Source of the DNA: Escarpia spicata
Lineage: Eukaryota > Annelida > Polychaeta > Sabellida > Siboglinidae
Assembly (NCBI GenBank): GCA_963995525.1
Contig: OZ023212.1
Coordinates: 10,090,130 to 10,154,129, forward strand
Direction of reading: 5' to 3'
Length of the DNA: 64,000 nt
The notes beneath the pieces are model-generated. The model did no database searches. It was not told the DNA's origin and saw only the letters and a program-made list of their open reading frames with translations. Position numbers and translations under genes: made by a program. Positions 36,940-47,398 of this stretch are shown here, one piece after another (position 1 is the first letter of the stretch; every line of letters begins with the position of its first letter).

Positions 36940-37180
36940 GTATTGGGGCCCTGGGGCAAATTTGAATTGTGAGGCCCACACCGAAAGACAAGGAACTCTG
37001 GGTCCTGGAATAAACGTTGTTCTAACCTGATTTCCATGGATCTCGGGACCCTGGAATAATTTGATTCTCACTTGACTGGGGCGCCCCATGAGCTCGGAGT
37101 CAAGGAATTTGTTCTCACTTCATTGAGCCCCGGGAGCTATGGTCCTTGGTTTTTTCATCGGCGCTCCGGGAGCTCCTGAC
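36940..37180. repeat. Degenerate tandem repeat, ~48-bp period
   Basis: GGTCCTGGAATAA (37,001), GGACCCTGGAATAA (37,046), GAGTCAAGGAATTT (37,097) and GGTCCTTGG (37,140) recur at steps of 45-51 bp with TTCTCACTT-like filler between. Strongly diverged. Confidence 0.5.
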
Positions 37181-37249
37181 CGTGGGGCACGTGACCCAGA
37201 CAGGAACGGATCCATAGAGAGTACTCTAGTTGAACTTCCAATTTTACCC

Positions 37250-37620
37250 CCTTTAGGATCGCCAAAAAACCTCCACTGAACCAAATTCATATTGGATAGG
37301 CTGAGCCAGGGCTTCACCATGACTTCGCTGTTGAGTTATCGCGGTGTAATGAAGTCGCCACTCCGCCGTCGCGCTGTCGGATCTTGACATTGGAAAAGCT
37401 AGCTTGGGGGGTATTATTCAAGATTTTTTGCCAGAGCTTCAACACCACTCTGCCGTCGCGCTGTCGGATCATGACATCGGAATACGATGGCGGGATGCTG
37501 TTGAACATTTATTCACAATTTCGGAAGCTCACCAAAAACCTCCAATTGCACCCCCTTGAGACTAACCTAAGTGGGGCCACATTCCAAAGTCTGGGGGGCA
37601 CTTAACGGGGGCACATTCCA
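37250..37620 (-). repeat. Unclassified dispersed repeat, copy 2, with 87-bp tandem duplication
   Basis: GCCGTCGCGCTGTCGGATC occurs at 37,365 and again at 37,452, an 87-bp step. On the minus strand the blocks match the copy at 46,900-47,010: AACAGCATCCCGCC, TTCCGATGTCATGA, CAGCGCGACGG. CACCAAAAACCTCCAATTG near 37,530 matches GCCAAAAACCCAC and CACCTCCAATTG of copy 1 at 28,920. Confidence 0.6.
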
Positions 37621-38455
37621 AAGATATATAGAGACATTTGATGGGTAACACGAGACACGTAACATCGATACCGGCAACCCAAGTGATATCTACGAATCAG
37701 CATTGGACGATGACGTCATGTTTGACATTCCGTCAAACTTCCCGCTTCAAAGGTTTCTGCCAGGCACCTATGATTATTCGTAATGTTTTATTCATGTGTG
37801 TGTATTATAATTGTACTTTCTGTGTATTTATTTATTTGTTACGTTTAAATAAATTCTTTTACACTATTTATTTTTTTAAATAATGTATATTTTATAGTTT
37901 TATTTAATTTATGCTGCTTTTTGTAAAGCGTCAAGTGCATTCGGGCAATATATCAATTCCGATATTATATATATGTATATCATTAAATGACTGGTTGATT
38001 GCCTACGGTGTCTTTTCGTCATTTGATGCACCTTTTCGTAACAAAAAAACTCTGGAAGCCAAAGAAGTGTCGCATTGTTTGTTTCACACAGTTGTGCAGT
38101 CAAAGGAGTCAGTTAATAAACAACGAACATACGCTAATTGTAAATACCTATAGCTTTTAGTCATAATCACACTCGCTAGATGCATTGCAGTAGGATATTT
38201 GCGTGGGACATGAATTGAATTATGCTGTTGCGGGACACGTGGGACGCGGTGTCGGCACTCAGAGCATCGCACTCTCAATCGAATCGTTTTGATGCCGTTT
38301 CGAACCTTGTGCAAGTTCGTTCACTCAACGCTGTCCCAGCTGTATAATTGAGTACAACGCTATATATAGACATTGGAAGGTATTTGTGAACGAATAGTAT
38401 TCTCGCACCATTTGCAGTGTATCCGACGGCGTCCCCAGATAAGCCGAGATGGTCT
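37621..38455. other. AT-rich stretch without recognisable gene
   Basis: Open frames here are short and have no motif. A very AT-rich segment lies at 37,780-37,920. I see nothing that supports a gene. Confidence 0.45.
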
Positions 38456-38469
38456 TCAATTGAACATTT

Positions 38470-38530
38470 TTGTAAGGGGGTGAATTGTAAAGCGCTTTGA
38501 GCAGACCTAAGGACTGCATGCCATGTTATA
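38470..38530 (-). repeat. LINE-tail or SINE-like fragment
   Basis: TGTAAAGCGCTTTGAGCAG followed by CTAAGGACTGC and TTATAAAAGAAC is the reverse of the 35,385-35,440 phrase (AGGACTGCTCAAAGCGCTTTAC). Same 3'-end family, opposite orientation. Confidence 0.55.
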
Positions 38531-38990
38531 AAAGAACATATATTTTACAAAGAGTACAGTAAATGTTGTTTTGGGACATAAAATAAAGCGAACGCTGTGG
38601 TATGCTGTGTCAAACAGATTGCAAAGTGCGCTTGGCTTGTTTGATCAGACGAGGGTACAGTTCCGTCGGCAAATGCATGCGACAGATCGAACTCCTTGGA
38701 GGTCGTCCTGAGTATCGCGGAGTCGCATGGCAATTCAATAAGCTAGCTCATTGAATATATAGCTAACGACGAGTCGTCGATATCTTAATGGAAGATATGA
38801 ACAATTACCTTTCTGTTGCGAGCTCTGAGTAGTAGGCCTATACATATGTGTCCGGATTTTCAGGGTTTATGCTGGGGTACTGATACGTGTCCGTTGTTGG
38901 CGTTCGGCAATAGCATCGTGATATCGAAAGAGGAGATGAATTATAAAATCTCATTGATGTTTTCTCTCCTATATCTGCTGATTGTGTGGG
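38531..38990. other. Stretch without recognisable gene
   Basis: No motif-bearing frame, tandem repeat or terminal repeat was seen between the LINE-tail fragment and the tail of the next LINE. Confidence 0.4.
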
Positions 38991-39176
38991 TGCTAGTAGT
39001 AGTAATAATAATAATAATAATATTTATAGAGCGCGATATCCATAATATGCTTAAAGCGCTGTACAATAAAATTAAATCAAGCGATTCAATGTGTATTAAT
39101 AAATCCTGCAAAAAAAAGAAACATAAGAAAAAATGTAGAACAGAATGTCCCCAAGTGAAATGAAATGTTAAAAATG

Positions 39177-39575
39177 TCAGCAGTATTGAGCTTTGAACAT
39201 GTGCGTCTTTAGTGTCTTTCTGAACGCCGATAGAGTTCTGCTGCACTTGATAGCAATGGACAGTTCATTCCATAGTCGACGTCCAATCACACGAAATGAC
39301 CTGTCTCCTAAACTGACCGGGTTCGTTCGTGGAACTTTAAGCAAAAGTTGTTCAGATGAACGCGTGCGTCCGGAACAGTGCCTGGTTAACAGGTTGGCAA
39401 GATACAGCGGCGCCGTCCCGTTCAGACATTTGAACATATAAAGGTGTATTTTAAAGTCGATTCGGCATTTGATTGGCAGCCAGTGTAATTCTTTTAGAAC
39501 CGGAGTTATGTGGGCACGGCGAGGTGTGAACGTAATGATTCTGGCTGCCATGTTTTGGATTCGCTCGAGTTTGTG
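39177..39575 (-). pseudogene. LINE C-terminal domain
   Basis: LERIQNMAARIITFTPRRAH, HITPVLKELHWLPIKCRIDF, KCLNGTAPLYLANLL and GDRSFRVIGRRLWNELSIAI are the conserved C-terminal blocks of L2/CR1-like LINEs. The role of this domain is not well defined. The frame is open to its stop at 39,177. Confidence 0.82.
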
Positions 39576-39719
39576 AATGTGTAAATGTTGTTGTGATTTA
39601 TATTTATGGGATGGCTCCTGTGCTGGCGATATTGTGTATCTTAATGGGAGTCTCCCGACCTTATATATTACTTACGTTATTCATTGTATATGTATCGTAT
39701 TTATACGTCAAATAATTTG

Positions 39720-40909
39720 ATTCTGAGTTCTGAGGTCACGTGGTAGGCCAGTAGCCAGTAACCAGTAGCGCGTTCTCGTGTCCAATCTAGATATGACGAA
39801 AGCATGCACTAGTGGTTTAGTCATATATGTTGTGAGGTATCGCCTGATACGACTGATGTTGTGGAGGTGCATATACGCTGTTCGGCAAATGGAACTTATG
39901 TGGTTAGTCATGTTGAGGGATTGATCAAATACAACGCCCAGATTGCGCGCACTTGAAGACGAAGTCAAAGTCGAGTCAAAAATACGAATCTCCTTTAGCA
40001 GTGGCAGCTTTTGCTTCGTACCAAGCACCATGACATCCGTCTTCTGATCATTTAATTTCAGTAAATTGGTCGAGACCATTCGCCAATTTCTTCTAGGCAA
40101 CAGCACAAACGACCTATTGAGTTCAGTTGGCCATCTCCACTAGGACAAAACGAAACATTAAGTTGCGTGTCGTCGGCATAAGGGTGATAAACCTAGCCGA
40201 ATTTCTTGATATAACGTCGCCAAGCGGTGTGATATATGCAATGCACAGCAATGGCGCGAGTACGGGGCCTTGCGGTACACCAAACGGCACAGCAGTTGTG
40301 GAGGGAGAAATTCACACTTCCAATCGTGTTGTATTTATTCAGGTTTTTTTAGTTCGAGAAGGGCATAGCAACACAGAAGTCTATTACTTCAGCTATGTTC
40401 TTTCAGAAGCAGCAAACCATAATGTGCATGTATTATGTTGTTGTTGAATAAACGTTCACAATACGAACGACTTGATGCCGACCGGACAAGTAAGATCTGA
40501 ACCACTCAAGCGCAGCGCCAGTGACACCGAATCTGTGAGTGAGTCTGCTCAATAGAATGCCGTGGTCAATGGTGTCGAAAGCGGCGGTCAATTCAAGCAT
40601 AACCAACACAACAACACAGCCACGGTCTGCTGCAGACAGAATGTCGTTGTGTATTTTAAGCTGAGCCGTTTCAAATGAGTGATCTTGTTGATATGCCGAT
40701 TGAAACTGGTCGTGCAAGTTGTTCTCTTGCATTTGGACATTCAGCTGTTTTGCTACAACGCGCTCGATTAGTTTAGAGAGAAATGTCAGATTCGATACAA
40801 GTTGATATTTCTGTATTGGTTCTGGATTTAGTCCAGCCTTCTTGATTAATGGCGAGATGCAACCAGCCTTGTATTTATCTGCCTGCAACAACGGACGCGT
40901 GCGAATCAA
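39720..40909 (-). pseudogene. LINE reverse transcriptase
   Basis: The first frame (40,909-40,433) has LIKKAGLNPEPIQKYQLVSN, QSAYQQDHSFETAQL and motif A VMLELTAAFDTIDHGILL with Glu where the first Asp is usual but FDTID kept. Further down, in other frames, PFGVPQGPVLAPLL (motif B) and YADDTQLNVSF (motif C, near 40,170) follow, with YADD intact. The last frame (40,106-39,708) has KTDVMVLGTKQKLPLL and ARNLGVVFDQSLNM. Shifts and a short insertion break it. Confidence 0.8.
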
Positions 40910-40949
40910 CTAAGCTGACCAGCATATGATCGTATTGATCAACCAGTTC

Positions 40950-42060
40950 TTCTACGTTCAGCAAGTCAATATCATCCGAACGGAACAGTGGAATGTCTTG
41001 TCGAAAAGACATTGCATCAATGGTGCGTTTTTTGTTATCAAACCAGTGCGATGTTGAACAATGTCTATGTTGAAACTCATCGCAAAGTAGTCAGAAAGGC
41101 CCATATCTGTAACGATAACATTTCGAACAAGGTGTTCGTCCGTGCTGCGGGTCATGAGTACATCCAAAGTGTGTCCTTTCCTGTGGGTTGGCCCGCGAAC
41201 ATGCAACACCATTCCTGTGGCATTCACAGAATTGACCAGTCGCCGTGCATCAACATTTGCAGCGTTGTCAATATGAAAATTCAAATCTCCCATGATAATC
41301 AGAGGTCAAGGTTTTATGGCATGCTGGTCGATGAAACGGTCCCATTCTTTAAAAAACACAGTTGTTGATAAGACATTTTTCATTGATGGCGGCGGGCGGT
41401 AAATAACAACGATTCTGGTGGATGACGTATGTGTTTTCAGCCTGATCTCGATGTGTTCAAACGATCGAAACGCATTGGTACCTTTTTGTGTAAGACGATT
41501 TCGGATTTATGGATAATAGTGACACCGCCCCCTTTGTCGGTAGGGCGATACGTGTGCTTGATGGAATATCCATTTGGTACATTGTCTGTAATCACACTGG
41601 CGTCGCTCGAAGGCTTTAACCACGTTTCGCATATCGCCATCATATCGATATGGTTTTCAAGTATATAATCCGCAATGGCGAGTGTTTTCTTCCGACACGA
41701 TTGTACGTAAACGTAGCATACTCGTACGCCTTGATCGCGCTGTACCTGCTTATACAATGGTACAGTTATTAAAGTATTACATTTCGGCTTGGTTGTGGCA
41801 ACGCCGGTACTCTTGCGTAGTGAGTTGTTGTCCCGATCTGTTTTGCGACTTTACGACCGCCACGGTGTTTACGTCTCGTAGACGAACGCTTGAAGATGCA
41901 CAGTTGGTAAAGTAGAAGATTCACACAGCAGGTCACCGGAGATGTGGTATACCTGGTTGCATTGGCGGCAGTTGACAACAACTGTGTCCTAGAACAACGC
42001 ACCACTGATGCCATTGTTGATACACACACACACACATCCTGAAGTGCATCTTGCGTCACT
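40950..42060 (-). pseudogene. LINE 5' segment and APE-type endonuclease
   Basis: The 5' segment (42,059-41,769) is basic (STRRKHRGGRKVAKQ). The nuclease frame at 41,757-41,437 reads AICETWLKPSSDASVITDNV (the ETW motif) and GGGVTIIHKSEI; the frame at 41,293-40,958 starts MGDLNFHIDNAANVDAR (the GDLN motif) and continues GHTLDVLMTRS and GLSDYFAMSF, where the usual SDH is SDY. The final catalytic His is therefore lost. A shift near 41,300-41,430 separates the frames. Confidence 0.78.
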
Positions 42061-42434
42061 GCGTATCATCGGGGGTTGCACAGAAGTTGTTCGTGGTCTG
42101 GAGTTATCCAAGAATATACCACAGCGTTCTGCTTGACAAGTTTGCAACCGGTTCTCAAGGCAAGTGTAGATGAATGTCAATTACAAACCATAACAGTCCG
42201 GCAGCAGTAATCATTTTCAAGTAAAATGTAAACGTCCAAAGTAATGTCTATACCTCTATACACGCACCTGAGAAATATGAAAAACATTCCTTGAATTGAA
42301 ATACGTCAAACTTGTAACAATAAAACAGCTGTGGTGGAATCTACTGCCAAGCACAACACCTGAACACCGTGTTATGCCATGAATATGTAAAAATAAAATC
42401 GACACATACCTCAGAAGGGCGGGATACTTTTAGA
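42061..42434. other. Stretch without recognisable gene
   Basis: Only a short CA tract (42,022-42,038 borders it) and AT-rich DNA; no coding motif. Confidence 0.4.
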
Positions 42435-42525
42435 TAAAAAAAGTTTGAACTCTCGATAAGCCAAAAGGCTTCCTTGTCCACCTACCATCTAGAGTTAATT
42501 ATCTGCGTGGCAATCTTGTTAAATA
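42435..42525 (+). repeat. 3' tail of a CR1-like LINE
   Basis: CTCTCGATAAGCCAAAAGGC, TTCCTTGTCCACCTACCATC and TAGAGTTAATT occur here on the plus strand. The same blocks lie on the minus strand at 59,620-59,680, directly after the coding end of the LINE at 59.7-60.7 kb. This is therefore a solitary 3' end of the same family. Confidence 0.75.
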
Positions 42526-42559
42526 ACCTGAAGTTATGCGGACGCGGCGGTAAAAAACT

Positions 42560-43140
42560 GTCAGTAACAACCCCCATCTTCTCACGTCACAGTTGTGTCA
42601 GTTAAGCAAGCGGAGAAACTGAAGAAAAGTTGAAGTGAAGATACAGCGACATGACACAGCAGCAAACACATTTTAACAGGCCTCCCCCGCCCGTCTTCCC
42701 ATTTCATATGTTGAGACGAGATAGGAGGCAGCGCAAGAGACAGCGAGAAGCCGGTGAAATTGCGGCTGCGCAGTGACGAAACATTTTCAACAGCATCCCC
42801 CCCCCCATACTCCCCTTCACCCCCCCCCCCCCCCCCCCCCCCCAGTCTTCCGATGTCACCAGTCGAGCAGAGGCAGTGGAGAAGCTGAAGTTAGACGGTG
42901 CAGCAACAACACAATTTCTGCGACTACAGCATTTGATTCGGCTCAGATCGAGAAACCCTCAACTGCACCCGAAGTTAAGCCATCAGACTCACAGAAATGT
43001 CTGATTATATCCCCATGAAGTTCGCAAAGAACTCATTGAGGCTCACAAAACACTTCCAATTATACACCTACCAACTCCACCTCCTTCACTGCAACATCAA
43101 GACGTCTCTGGATGCAGTTTTGTTCTTTGTGCGACAAATA
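42560..43140 (+). repeat. Unclassified dispersed repeat, copy 3
   Basis: Blocks shared with 46,900-47,020: CTTCCGATGTCACCAG against CTTCGGATGTCATAAT, AGGCAGTGGAGAAGC against GGAATGTGGAGAAGG, and ACATTTTCAACAGCA in both. GAGGCTCACAAAACACTTCC near 43,045 corresponds to the CTCACCAAAAACCTCC block of copy 2. It contains a long C run and smaller C runs. Confidence 0.6.
42820..42843. repeat. Uninterrupted run of 24 C
   Basis: Line-by-line count gives C at every position from 42,820 to 42,843, with shorter C runs just upstream (42,778-42,786). The other strand is G24. Such runs can form G-quadruplex and i-motif structures and are prone to length change and sequencing error. Confidence 0.85.
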
Positions 43141-43169
43141 GTGGCGCCACATCACTTGACTTACTTGAC

Positions 43170-43565
43170 TTAGGGTTCTTGCCGGATATCCAGGCTTACA
43201 GGTCATACCACATCCTTTATCATCGCCTTCCAGGTGAGGCGGTCAACGGCCAGCTGCTCGGCCGTCTCAAGCGTGAGGCCCAGGTCATCCAAATCGTGCT
43301 GAACACACTAGATCCATCGACGGCGAGGACGCCCACGGCGCCGTTTCCAGCCGGTGTGTTGTGGGTGGAATTGGTATAATAGAGCGGCAGGGTAGTTTGG
43401 TGCCATACATTTCAGATGGCCGAACCATCGAAGGCGTCGCTGGGTGATGAGTATTGATGCATGCTTCTGACCGGCACATTCCATGATCGTGTTATTGCTG
43501 ATATTGACCCACTTTATGTTGGCGAGGCGTCGGAGGCTGTTCATGGCGAAAGCATCGATTTTCTT
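43170..43565 (-). pseudogene. C-terminal fragment of a LINE
   Basis: The minus strand reads KIDAFAMNSLRRLANIKWVN, then ITQRRLRWFGHLKCMAPN and GWKRRRGRPRRRWID, a common end of animal LINE polyproteins. A shift at about 43,310 follows, after which another frame continues towards LTLETAEQLAVDRLTWKA. No RT is attached, so only this end of the element survives. Confidence 0.8.
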
Positions 43566-43796
43566 GGCAGATCACGTCATCACGGGGCTTGCTTAATCAA
43601 GACTAGAATAAAATGCTTGTAGTTAGAACAGATCACACCACTGCTACTAGCAGTCCACGGACAGCCGTCTCAGATCTGCTGAACTGGGATGAAACGTAAG
43701 AAAGTTCATTCCAGCACGACACAGACGCCTACAAACAATCATAGTTGTTGTTATAGATCTAGGCTCTCCATGCATAATCTTTGCCCATCAACTTTG

Positions 43797-43882
43797 TCAA
43801 ACACCCACAAACGCACACCCGCGCTCACACACGCATGCACGCATACACACACGCACGCACGCACGCACGCACACACGCACAA
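43797..43882. repeat. CACACGCA microsatellite
   Basis: Interrupted CA/CG tract: ACACACGCATGCACGCATAC followed by GCACGCACGCACGCAC. The short frames that cross it on both strands are repeat artefacts. Confidence 0.85.
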
Positions 43883-43949
43883 GACCCCTTCTATTCCCTG
43901 AATTAATGGCATACAGCCTCCTCGAAAACATTGACATTGTGACCAGAGG

Positions 43950-44470
43950 AGGAACAATTATTATACCGAATTGATAAAGCGCTCTTTTTATACATAAAAA
44001 CCTGCTCAAAAGCGCTGTACACAATCAATAGAATAATCATGGACAGTAAAAACAAAGCATAAAAAAAGATAGCATGATAAAAAAAAAATTCAGAAGGTTG
44101 GATATAATAAGATGAATATATATATACTGTTTTAAAATGTAATAAAAACTGACTAGAAATAGTTAAGCACAAAAATGGGCCAGGAACAAATGTGTTTTAG
44201 CAGCCTCTTGAGAATGTTCAATGTTTTTGCTTCACGAATGTGAGCAAGTAGCGCATTCCACAACTTGGCTGCTGAACACTGACATTTTCAGTCGCCGCAA
44301 GTAACTGTTCTAGCCCTTGGAACTTCAAATGTCACTGAATCCATGGATCGCTGCGTTCTTCTTGATTTGTACACATTCAGCACGTCCGATATACATCATG
44401 GAACCTGTCCATGTAGGGATTTATATGTGTGCATCAGGATTTTAAATTGCACATGATAGTATTGCATAGT
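43950..44470 (-). repeat. Fragment of LINE 3' untranslated region or SINE
   Basis: ATTATTATACCGAATTGAT, AAAGCGCTCTTTTTATAC and CAAAAGCGCTGTACACAAT are the terminal phrases of the L2/CR1-like tails seen elsewhere in the window. They are followed by TGTGTTTTAGCAGCCTCTTG and GCGCATTCCACAACTTGGC, blocks often seen just inside such tails. No long frame is present. Confidence 0.55.
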
Positions 44471-44629
44471 ACGATAGTATTAGGAGAAGGTCAAATATAT
44501 GAAGTACGTCGGGCACTTGAGCCATCTTTGCAACTAAATATATCCAGATCAGGAAGACAATAACATGAAAACGAACTAAGAACACTTGTTTTGAAATCTA
44601 GGCCTATACTTTCGTAAAAGATCAAGCAA

Positions 44630-44995
44630 CAGCGGTTCATTGTAACGGTGGAGTCTCTGCTGCTGCACGGATGCGAGTCTTGGACACTAACAAAGACACC
44701 CAGAACACAACTAGATGGGTGTTTTACAAGTATGTTACAAGCCATATTCAACATTAACGGGGAAAACACGTGTCACTTGTATAAAGATACAAACGGAATT
44801 ACTCAGAAGATCCAAGAAATAAGGGTGAGATTTGCTGGACACTGTTGTAGACATAAATATTAAATAATGATTGCATCCAAGACCATCCCGTTGCAGCAAA
44901 CACATGGAAGAACAACACAGGACAGTGTGGGGACATGAAGAAGACTAGAGTTTGGAAAGAGAGTTCGACCCGAGTGACCGACATGAGTGAAGTGA
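44630..44995 (+). pseudogene. C-terminal fragment of another LINE
   Basis: LLLHGCESWTLTKTPRTQLD, SMLQAIFNINGE and IRVRFAGHCCRHK are the post-RT blocks of a common animal LINE group. After a stop at 44,861 traces continue to GAAGTGAGATAG at 44,990. Neither the RT nor the nuclease is present. Confidence 0.78.
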
Positions 44996-44999
44996 GATA

Positions 45000-45370
45000 G
45001 TAGGCCCTTATACGTCGATAGCACACTATTATAACAAACCAGACATTGCTCCCTGGTTCTCGTAATTGGTGTTGGCAAATTGAAATTGTGATGTCACGTA
45101 CGTCTTGAAGTGAGCCACCTTTGCACTGACTGTTTATTCGTGTCTGCTGGCCCCGCTGTAATATATACACTTGTGTATTGCACCGTGTGTCTGACAATAT
45201 TGCCGCATTCAACAAATCAACAGCTGTAATTGAGTTACCGCCAGGAACAAACAGCTAGACGTGAATAACCGCACCGTTTTCACTGGAAATGGCACCGTTG
45301 GCCTAAGTGGTCATTAGTTGGTTAATTCTCAGTTCGCTGACATAAGCCGAACACACACAATGTGGCGTGA
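45000..45370. other. Stretch without recognisable gene
   Basis: No motif-bearing frame or tandem repeat. It may include the continuation of the LINE fragment just upstream. Confidence 0.4.
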
Positions 45371-45371
45371 T

Positions 45372-45478
45372 TGTAACATATCGTGACTCGACTATGTAAC
45401 GAGAGTGTGGTAACTCTATACGTTTATTGACGGCTTGCCGCTAATCGCGTGCATGCGCAGTTAGAGCAAGCCTGAACA
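45372..45478 (-). repeat. Short LTR with adjacent polypurine tract
   Basis: On the minus strand the segment runs TGTTCAGGCTTGC...GATATGTTACA, so it has TG...CA ends and is 107 bp long. It contains GTCAATAAACGTA (an AATAAA signal) at its middle. Immediately upstream on that strand is GAAAGAAAGGGAGGAG, a purine run placed as a polypurine tract should be. This fits the 3' LTR, or a solo LTR, of a Gypsy-like element. A partner LTR and coding region were not found. Confidence 0.5.
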
Positions 45479-45499
45479 CTACTCCTCCCTTTCTTTCAA

Positions 45500-46630
45500 A
45501 AACATGTTAACTGTACTGTTAAAACAAAATGTATGATCTTTCAATTCATAAATAGTTAAATAAATATTTTTATTTAGGTTACGCCGCCCGACTATCGCCC
45601 TTGCTTAATTTTAACAACAATGCTACCTAACCAAAATATATAGCAAGTACTGGCTTACACAGATATTATCTTATGTAAGTAGTTTTATGGTTGTTACTTT
45701 ATCTCCTATATGTTCTACCACATAATCAGGTTTGTTAAATCTTGTTTACAACTTTTCGAAGGCTAAGCCGCCTAAGTGAGTTACCCTATTATCACTCACT
45801 ATACTAAGGTGTTCTAAAATACTTTAACTAACTAACTTTAAGCACAACTGCTACTCAATATATGTTTATTGCAACTTTATGAATGATATTTAGGCAAAAA
45901 TAATACTTATCAATCAGTAATTCCACTTGTTTATCCACTTTTTTACACCACCAATTTCTACGATCTATCTCCGCCAAATATAGCCTCGAAATAATGTTGT
46001 TGACATGGCAACGGCATGTTAACAGTAAGGGATATATGTTCTGTCAATCCCTGAAAGAAATATTGACAGGTATTACTCGATCTAATTTCCAATAACACTC
46101 GTTTTACATTTACTGGTTAAACTGTTCCTGTAAACATGGAACGCGCCACTCTCCAGAACAATGATGATGTTATTCTCATCAGTATCAATATACTGTTGGC
46201 ATCGGCGCGAGGGTTTCACATCAGGGCAGCAGTCTGCTTTTCATATATTGCAAGCATGTAAGCCTAACCCACTCAGTGGGCAAAGCTCAGTATAGCTCAA
46301 TTTCCTTTATTGTGGGACGGACGCACACGACACGTGCACGTTATAGTTATTTTTATAGTCGAATAAGCTCCCGTAACAAACGCACAATAATTCACTCACT
46401 ATCCAAATAGACTATGTGAATAGTGAGTAAATTACAGTACATACGCATAGTATGGTCATCGTTTTTATTAGAAAACGCCGCCAGTGCCAAAGTGTCGGTT
46501 AGAAAAATGCCGTAAACTCTGACAAGCGTCATCGACATTTCCGTGAGACCTGGCTGCAGAATCCTTAAAATGGAACATTTCATAAAAGAAGTCGCGAAGA
46601 CCACATATAACCAGGACCCAGAAGAATGTG
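45500..46630. other. Stretch without recognisable gene
   Basis: AT-rich. It could contain the 3' internal part of the element that owns the short LTR. Minus-strand frames near 46,392-46,920 overlap the next dispersed repeat and have no recognisable motif. Confidence 0.4.
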
Positions 46631-46635
46631 GCTCC

Positions 46636-47030
46636 ATAGGCGCGGGAACAGTGGGGGCGTGGGGGGCAGCTGCTCCCTCTGGAATATCTCCGGGGGGCAG
46701 GCATGGTTCGGCCCCCCATGAAATGTGAGCCTGAATGTTTTTTTTTGTATCGAACGTCAATATCGGGTGGAAATGTATTAATGTGTATTTGTGTCGACTG
46801 TGAAAGGTGTGTGCAATAACTGGAGGCCCGACATGGCTTTATGCCCCCATCCCAGTAATAAGCAGCGCGGCGGCGAAAAAATGTCTTGTCCAAAGCACCC
46901 CTTCCGTCTTCGGATGTCATAATTTCAGCCGAGAAAACAGAGGGAATGTGGAGAAGGGAACTTGACAGCAGCGGCGCGACGGAAAAAGAACATTTTCAAC
47001 AGCACTGCCCCCCTTTCTTTTTCTTTCAGG
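46636..47030 (+). repeat. Unclassified dispersed repeat, copy 4
   Basis: ATAGGCGCGGGAACAG, GGGGGGCAGCTGCTCC, TCTGGAATATCTCCGG and GTGAGCCTGAATGTTT form the left part; CTTCGGATGTCATAATTTC, AGCGGCGCGACGG and ACATTTTCAACAGCACTGCC form the right part. The left part equals 51,183-51,300 and, reversed, 28,960-29,040; the right part equals parts of 42.6-42.9 kb and, reversed, 37.3-37.5 kb. Confidence 0.65.
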
Positions 47031-47089
47031 CCTATTGTTTAGCAGGCCGTTTGCACTGATGCATTGGGTACTGAGAGAATGCTGTCACC

Positions 47090-47290
47090 AGCTCAGCCAT
47101 GGGTGGCATAGAATGTCTACCCAATCTAATGCAGTTGGACGAGGAACTAACCATCGACGAACTCAGCCAGGCTATTGACATCCTCTCCAGTAGAAAAGCA
47201 CCTAGAGGCGATGGAATTCCACCCGAAATCATCAAGTGCGGCAAGAGAACCCTACTCAAACCCCTAAGTAGTAATAGAGGTGCTGTACGA
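47090..47290 (+). pseudogene. Start of a LINE RT domain, fragment
   Basis: The frame reads IDELSQAIDILSSRKAPRGD and GIPPEIIKCGKRTLLKPL, matching the blocks that precede the RT palm in the craniofacial-development-2 type of LINE. The frame stops at 47,299 and no palm motif follows. It supplies a part of the region that is deleted from the copy at 29.3-32.5 kb. Confidence 0.75.
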
Positions 47291-47398
47291 CCTGACTGAT
47301 AAGTGATTCAGGAGCAAGAGCAAGAGCAAAAGTACCCGGATGTAGGTCAAGGTCCCGGACGTAGGTCACGAGCGCCGGATTTGGGGGGGACTATAATA

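Larger units (their letters stand above)
38996..42060 (-). mobile_element. L2/CR1-like LINE, nearly full length but broken
   Basis: This minus-strand element ends at the (ATT)n tail at 39,000-39,022, preceded on its own strand by GCGCTTTAAGCATATT and a GCGCGATAT-like segment as in the first LINE. Coding order is 5' segment (to about 42,060), endonuclease (41,757-40,958), RT (40,909-40,110), post-RT (40,106-39,720) and C-terminal domain (39,551-39,177). Breaks occur at several joints, and two pieces of non-element DNA (about 40,320-40,440 and 39,570-39,720) appear inserted. It is of the same general type as the copy at 22.3-24.6 kb but clearly diverged from it. Confidence 0.86.
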
